A stretch of 64,000 bases of DNA, from assembly GCA_963678485.1 (NCBI GenBank), contig OY782882.1:1612001-1676000 (forward strand), written 5' to 3'. The stretch is from CALGYY01 sp963678485 (GTDB lineage: Bacteria; Bacteroidota; Bacteroidia; Bacteroidales; CAIWKO01). Both the position numbers and the translations under genes were made by a program. How positions within the stretch are numbered: position 1 is the first letter of the stretch; each line of letters begins with the position of its first letter. The notes beneath the pieces were generated by a model, which worked only from the letters and a program-made list of their open reading frames with translations, did no database searches and was not told where the DNA came from. Shown in pieces: positions 61,355 through 64,000 of this stretch.

Positions 61355-62368
61355 ATGGAAAAGATTATTATCATTGCCGAAGCAGGGGTCAATCACAATG
61401 GGGATATTAATTGTGCTATTGAAATGATTGCTGCGGCAAAAAATGCAGGCGCGGACTATATAAAATTCCAGACTTTTAGAGCAGGCCTTCTGGCTTCTCC
61501 TGACGCAAAACAAGCGGATTATCAAACAAAAAATGCAGCCGAAAAAAACCAGTTCGAAATGTTGAAGAAGCTGGAACTCGACGAAAATGCGCACCAATTG
61601 CTGCTTTCGGAATGCAAAAAACAACAAATCGGTTTTCTTTCAAGTCCATTTGATTTGGATAGTATAGTATTACTGAGTCGTTTTGATATGGATTTTTTCA
61701 AAATCCCTTCAGGAGAAATTACGAACTTCCCTTATTTGCGGGAGGTTGCAAAGCAATCAAAAAAAACGATTCTTTCAACAGGAATGGCTACTATAGAAGA
61801 AGTGGAGGCTGCAATTAACATCCTTTACCAACATGGTGTATCTCGAGAATCACTCTTTCTGTTACATTGTACAACTGAGTATCCATGCCCTTTTCAGGAT
61901 GTCAATCTAAAAGCAATGCTCAGCATGGCCTCACGATTTGATTTATCTGTTGGTTACTCCGACCATACTTCGGGAACCGAAGTCGCAATAGCAGCAGCCG
62001 CTTTAGGCGCCTGCATTATCGAAAAGCACTTTACGATGAACAAATCGCTTCCGGGTCCCGACCACAAAGCCTCGCTAGACCCAGTTGAATTAGCATCGAT
62101 GGTCGCTGCTATCCGCCATATAGAGCAAGCTCTGGGAGATGGCATCAAAAAGCCATCACTGGCTGAATTAAAAAATGTAATCCCAGCGAGAAAAAGTATT
62201 TTCTTACAACAATCAATTTCTAAAGGACATATTATTACAGAAAATGATATTATCGCTTTACGTCCGGGAGATGGAATAAGTGCAATGCAATGGGATTTTG
62301 TTGTAGGAAAGAAATCAGCCGCAGACCTCAACGCTGGCCACAAACTTAAACTTACCGACCTTCAATAA
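61355..62368 (+). CDS. legI: NeuB-family nonulosonic acid synthase (LegI-like)
   Basis: The 337-residue enzyme condenses a 6-carbon amino sugar with phosphoenolpyruvate to give a nine-carbon sialic-like acid. It begins EKIIIIAEAGVNHNGDINCA and has ADYIKFQTFRAGLLASPDAK, DFFKIPSGEITNFPYLREV and KKTILSTGMATIEEVEAAI. LGACIIEKHFTMNKSLPGPD supplies the PEP-site motif. The C-terminal SAF (antifreeze-like) domain has VIPARKSIFLQQSISKGHII. Context with LegB and LegC favours legionaminic acid over neuraminic acid. It starts directly at the end of the acyltransferase gene. Confidence 0.9.
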   Translation: MEKIIIIAEAGVNHNGDINCAIEMIAAAKNAGADYIKFQTFRAGLLASPDAKQADYQTKNAAEKNQFEMLKKLELDENAHQLLLSECKKQQIGFLSSPFDLDSIVLLSRFDMDFFKIPSGEITNFPYLREVAKQSKKTILSTGMATIEEVEAAINILYQHGVSRESLFLLHCTTEYPCPFQDVNLKAMLSMASRFDLSVGYSDHTSGTEVAIAAAALGACIIEKHFTMNKSLPGPDHKASLDPVELASMVAAIRHIEQALGDGIKKPSLAELKNVIPARKSIFLQQSISKGHIITENDIIALRPGDGISAMQWDFVVGKKSAADLNAGHKLKLTDLQ

Positions 62369-62376
62369 TAACACAA

Positions 62377-63330
62377 ATGGAAATACGGGATTATCAGGCA
62401 GGAAACGAGACACACATATTGGCTCTCTTTCAACAAGTCTTCAAAACCCCCATGAAACCTGAATATTGGCAATGGCGATTTGCTAATAACCCTTGTGGGA
62501 AGTTCATGATTAAACTGATGTGGGATGGCGATATTTTAGCCGGACATTATGCTGCGTCGCCAGTCAATTTGCTGATTGAAGAAAAAAAAGTTCTTAGTGC
62601 ATTAAGCATGACAACCATGACACATCCCGACTATGGTGGTCAGGGAATCTTTGGCAAACTTGCAGAATCACTATATGCAGATGGATTCAAAAACCAGCAA
62701 TTAGCTGCTATCTGGGGATTCCCTAATAACAATTCTCACTATGGTTTTATTAAAAACCTTCAATGGCAGGACTTTGATCAGATACCATCCTTTGGAATTG
62801 ATGTGAAGAAGATCCCTGAAGGAATAGACGCTCCAATTCAAACAGCTGATAATTTTTCAACCAGCCATTACAAGGCCTTCCTTGAAGTAACTAAGGGTTG
62901 GGGAGTAAAAGTAGATCGTAGCCCTGATTACCTCAATTGGCGCCACATACAAAACCCGTCAAATAATTATGTTGTTTTTGAAAGCACTATTGAGGATAAA
63001 ACATATTATGCCGTAACAAAAGTGTTTCGTAGCTTTTCATCAACAGAGCAATATGAAGTTGATTTGGTCGAATTGATGTTCCCTCCCGACATCAAGCTGC
63101 TCCAAGGTTTACTAGGAAAAATAAAACAACATTATTCAAATTTACCATTATTGAAATTCAATTGCTGGCTTCCGATAAAAGACAAAAAACACATCCTATT
63201 AGAGAAATTGGGTTTTATTAATGAGGCGCCTATTACTTATGCTGGCGTCCACCTGATAGATCCTCAATATCCTTCGGTTTATCAACCGCAAAACTGGTTC
63301 TATTGTATGGGTGATTCTGACATTTATTAA
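62377..63330 (+). CDS. GNAT-family acyltransferase
   Basis: The 317-residue protein has a GNAT fold: the N-terminal MEIRDYQAGNETHILALFQQ, the acceptor region FKTPMKPEYWQWRFANNPCG, and the acetyl-CoA segment TMTHPDYGGQGIFGKLAESL followed by FPNNNSHYGFIKNLQWQ. A second, less conserved half resembles the tandem or Eis-like members. It lies between the synthase and epimerase genes of the nonulosonic acid run, so an N- or O-acylating step on the product is likely, though the acyl group is unknown. Confidence 0.8.
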   Translation: MEIRDYQAGNETHILALFQQVFKTPMKPEYWQWRFANNPCGKFMIKLMWDGDILAGHYAASPVNLLIEEKKVLSALSMTTMTHPDYGGQGIFGKLAESLYADGFKNQQLAAIWGFPNNNSHYGFIKNLQWQDFDQIPSFGIDVKKIPEGIDAPIQTADNFSTSHYKAFLEVTKGWGVKVDRSPDYLNWRHIQNPSNNYVVFESTIEDKTYYAVTKVFRSFSSTEQYEVDLVELMFPPDIKLLQGLLGKIKQHYSNLPLLKFNCWLPIKDKKHILLEKLGFINEAPITYAGVHLIDPQYPSVYQPQNWFYCMGDSDIY

Positions 63331-63336
63331 CCGACC

Positions 63337-64000
63337 ATGACAAAAAAAAGACGAATACTTGCAATTACAGGCGCACGCTCAGATTATGATCTAATGACAC
63401 CCGTTTATGAGCGATTGCAGGCCGATTCTGACATTCAATTCAGCATTCTTGTTAGTGGAGCTCATTTGTCAGAAAAGTATGGCCTTACAGCCTCGTATAT
63501 CAAAAAAGACGGATTTCGTATTGAGAGCAAGGTTTATAATCTCATTGACTCTGACCAGAGAGTAGGTAGAGCCATTTCACTAGGACATCAGTTGGTGGGC
63601 TTTGCTCAGGTATTCGATCGTGTTCAGCCCGATATTATTCTGGTTGCAGGTGATCGTGAAGAAGCTTTGTCTACAACGGCTGCAGCAGCATATATGTCCC
63701 TCCCTGTTGCTCATTTTTTCGGTGGCGATATAACCTACGATGGAAATATTGATAATTCCGTTAGATATGCTGCTTCCAAACTTGCCCATTTACACTTCCC
63801 GGTAATGGAGGCACACAAAGAGACCTTAATTAAACTGGGAGAAGACCCCTGGCGAATATTTGTTACCGGAAGTCCTGCGCTTGACAAATTCATTCAAACA
63901 CCAAAAGTGACGCTGAAAGAACTGTCCACAAGACTAAAATTTGACATTACTGATGGGAATTATTTAATGCTGATTCAGCATCCGGTTATCAGCGAAGTTG
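63337..64000 (+). CDS. legG: Hydrolysing UDP-GlcNAc 2-epimerase (NeuC/LegG-like), N-terminal part
   Basis: The gene starts with ATG at 63337 and stays open to the window end (221 complete codons). The start TKKRRILAITGARSDYDLMT and later FSILVSGAHLSEKYGLT, IILVAGDREEALSTTAAAAY and PVAHFFGGDITYDGNID match NeuC and LegG enzymes, which convert the UDP sugar to a free mannosamine-type sugar with loss of UDP. It would act just before the LegI synthase. The C-terminal half lies beyond the window. It is six bases after the GNAT gene. Confidence 0.9.
   Translation, partial: MTKKRRILAITGARSDYDLMTPVYERLQADSDIQFSILVSGAHLSEKYGLTASYIKKDGFRIESKVYNLIDSDQRVGRAISLGHQLVGFAQVFDRVQPDIILVAGDREEALSTTAAAAYMSLPVAHFFGGDITYDGNIDNSVRYAASKLAHLHFPVMEAHKETLIKLGEDPWRIFVTGSPALDKFIQTPKVTLKELSTRLKFDITDGNYLMLIQHPVISEV

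Overview
The window comes from a member of the phylum Bacteroidota. Evidence: promoters of the TAnnTTTG type; two type IX secretion (T9SS) cargo proteins, one with a type A and one with a type B sorting domain; a carboxypeptidase-regulatory-domain TonB-dependent receptor; Bacteroidota-type AMP nucleosidase, DUF5723, DUF4834 and YfhO proteins; and an LptE / SecG / GroES / GroEL order. Genus cannot be told from this sequence. No tRNA, rRNA, CRISPR array or replication origin was seen.

Layout. 1-842: end of an aromatic amino acid (histidine-type) ammonia-lyase. 1096-6652: an AT-rich accessory island of decayed material, flanked by two copies of a ~170 bp direct repeat. It holds a 5'-truncated Rhs gene with an internal stop and a toxin-like tip, a putative exported immunity protein, a second displaced tip resembling bacterial toxin 44 with a lipoprotein partner, an XRE-regulator remnant and a frameshifted IS4-family element with perfect 12 bp ends. 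6724-12936 (minus): glycosyltransferase, sigma-54 activator, aldehyde dehydrogenase, TonB receptor. 13170-16830: DUF985 cupin, outer-membrane barrel, DNA polymerase III delta, AMP nucleosidase, HsdR-N-like protein. 16890-19938: T9SS subtilase and a 52-residue lipoprotein. 20287-30387: envelope and housekeeping run (large membrane-anchored propeller protein, lipoprotein, DUF5723 barrel, LptE, TPR-like protein, SecG, GroES, GroEL). 30451-33611 (minus): GGDEF-like protein, histidine phosphatase, CapA-like protein. 33744-36119: the queuosine genes tgt and queA, convergent. 36270-40905 (minus): hypothetical, nadD, a paralogue of the 20287 protein with MORN-like repeats, and three tandem four-helix membrane proteins. 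41110-51185: T9SS type B protein, OPT transporter, patatin, PqqD-like protein, ECF sigma factor with a membrane partner carrying a T9SS-like C-terminus, dipeptidase PepD, ribosomal protein L34.

51286 to the end is a surface-polysaccharide locus. After DUF4834 and YfhO comes an N-acetyl-sugar amidotransferase / HisH / HisF-like trio, expected to make an acetamidino sugar, then a minus-strand flippase. A tightly overlapped nonulosonic acid run follows: LegB dehydratase, LegC aminotransferase, YhcH-like protein, NeuD-like acyltransferase, NeuB/LegI synthase, GNAT transferase and a NeuC/LegG epimerase cut by the window end. Together these predict a legionaminic-acid-type sugar, possibly amidinated, for the cell surface.

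The most unusual items are the decayed polymorphic-toxin cassettes bounded by direct repeats, the modular paralogue pair at 20287 and 37180, the sigma factor / T9SS-domain membrane protein pair, and several genes whose -7 promoter box sits 4-6 bases from the start codon, suggesting leaderless mRNAs.
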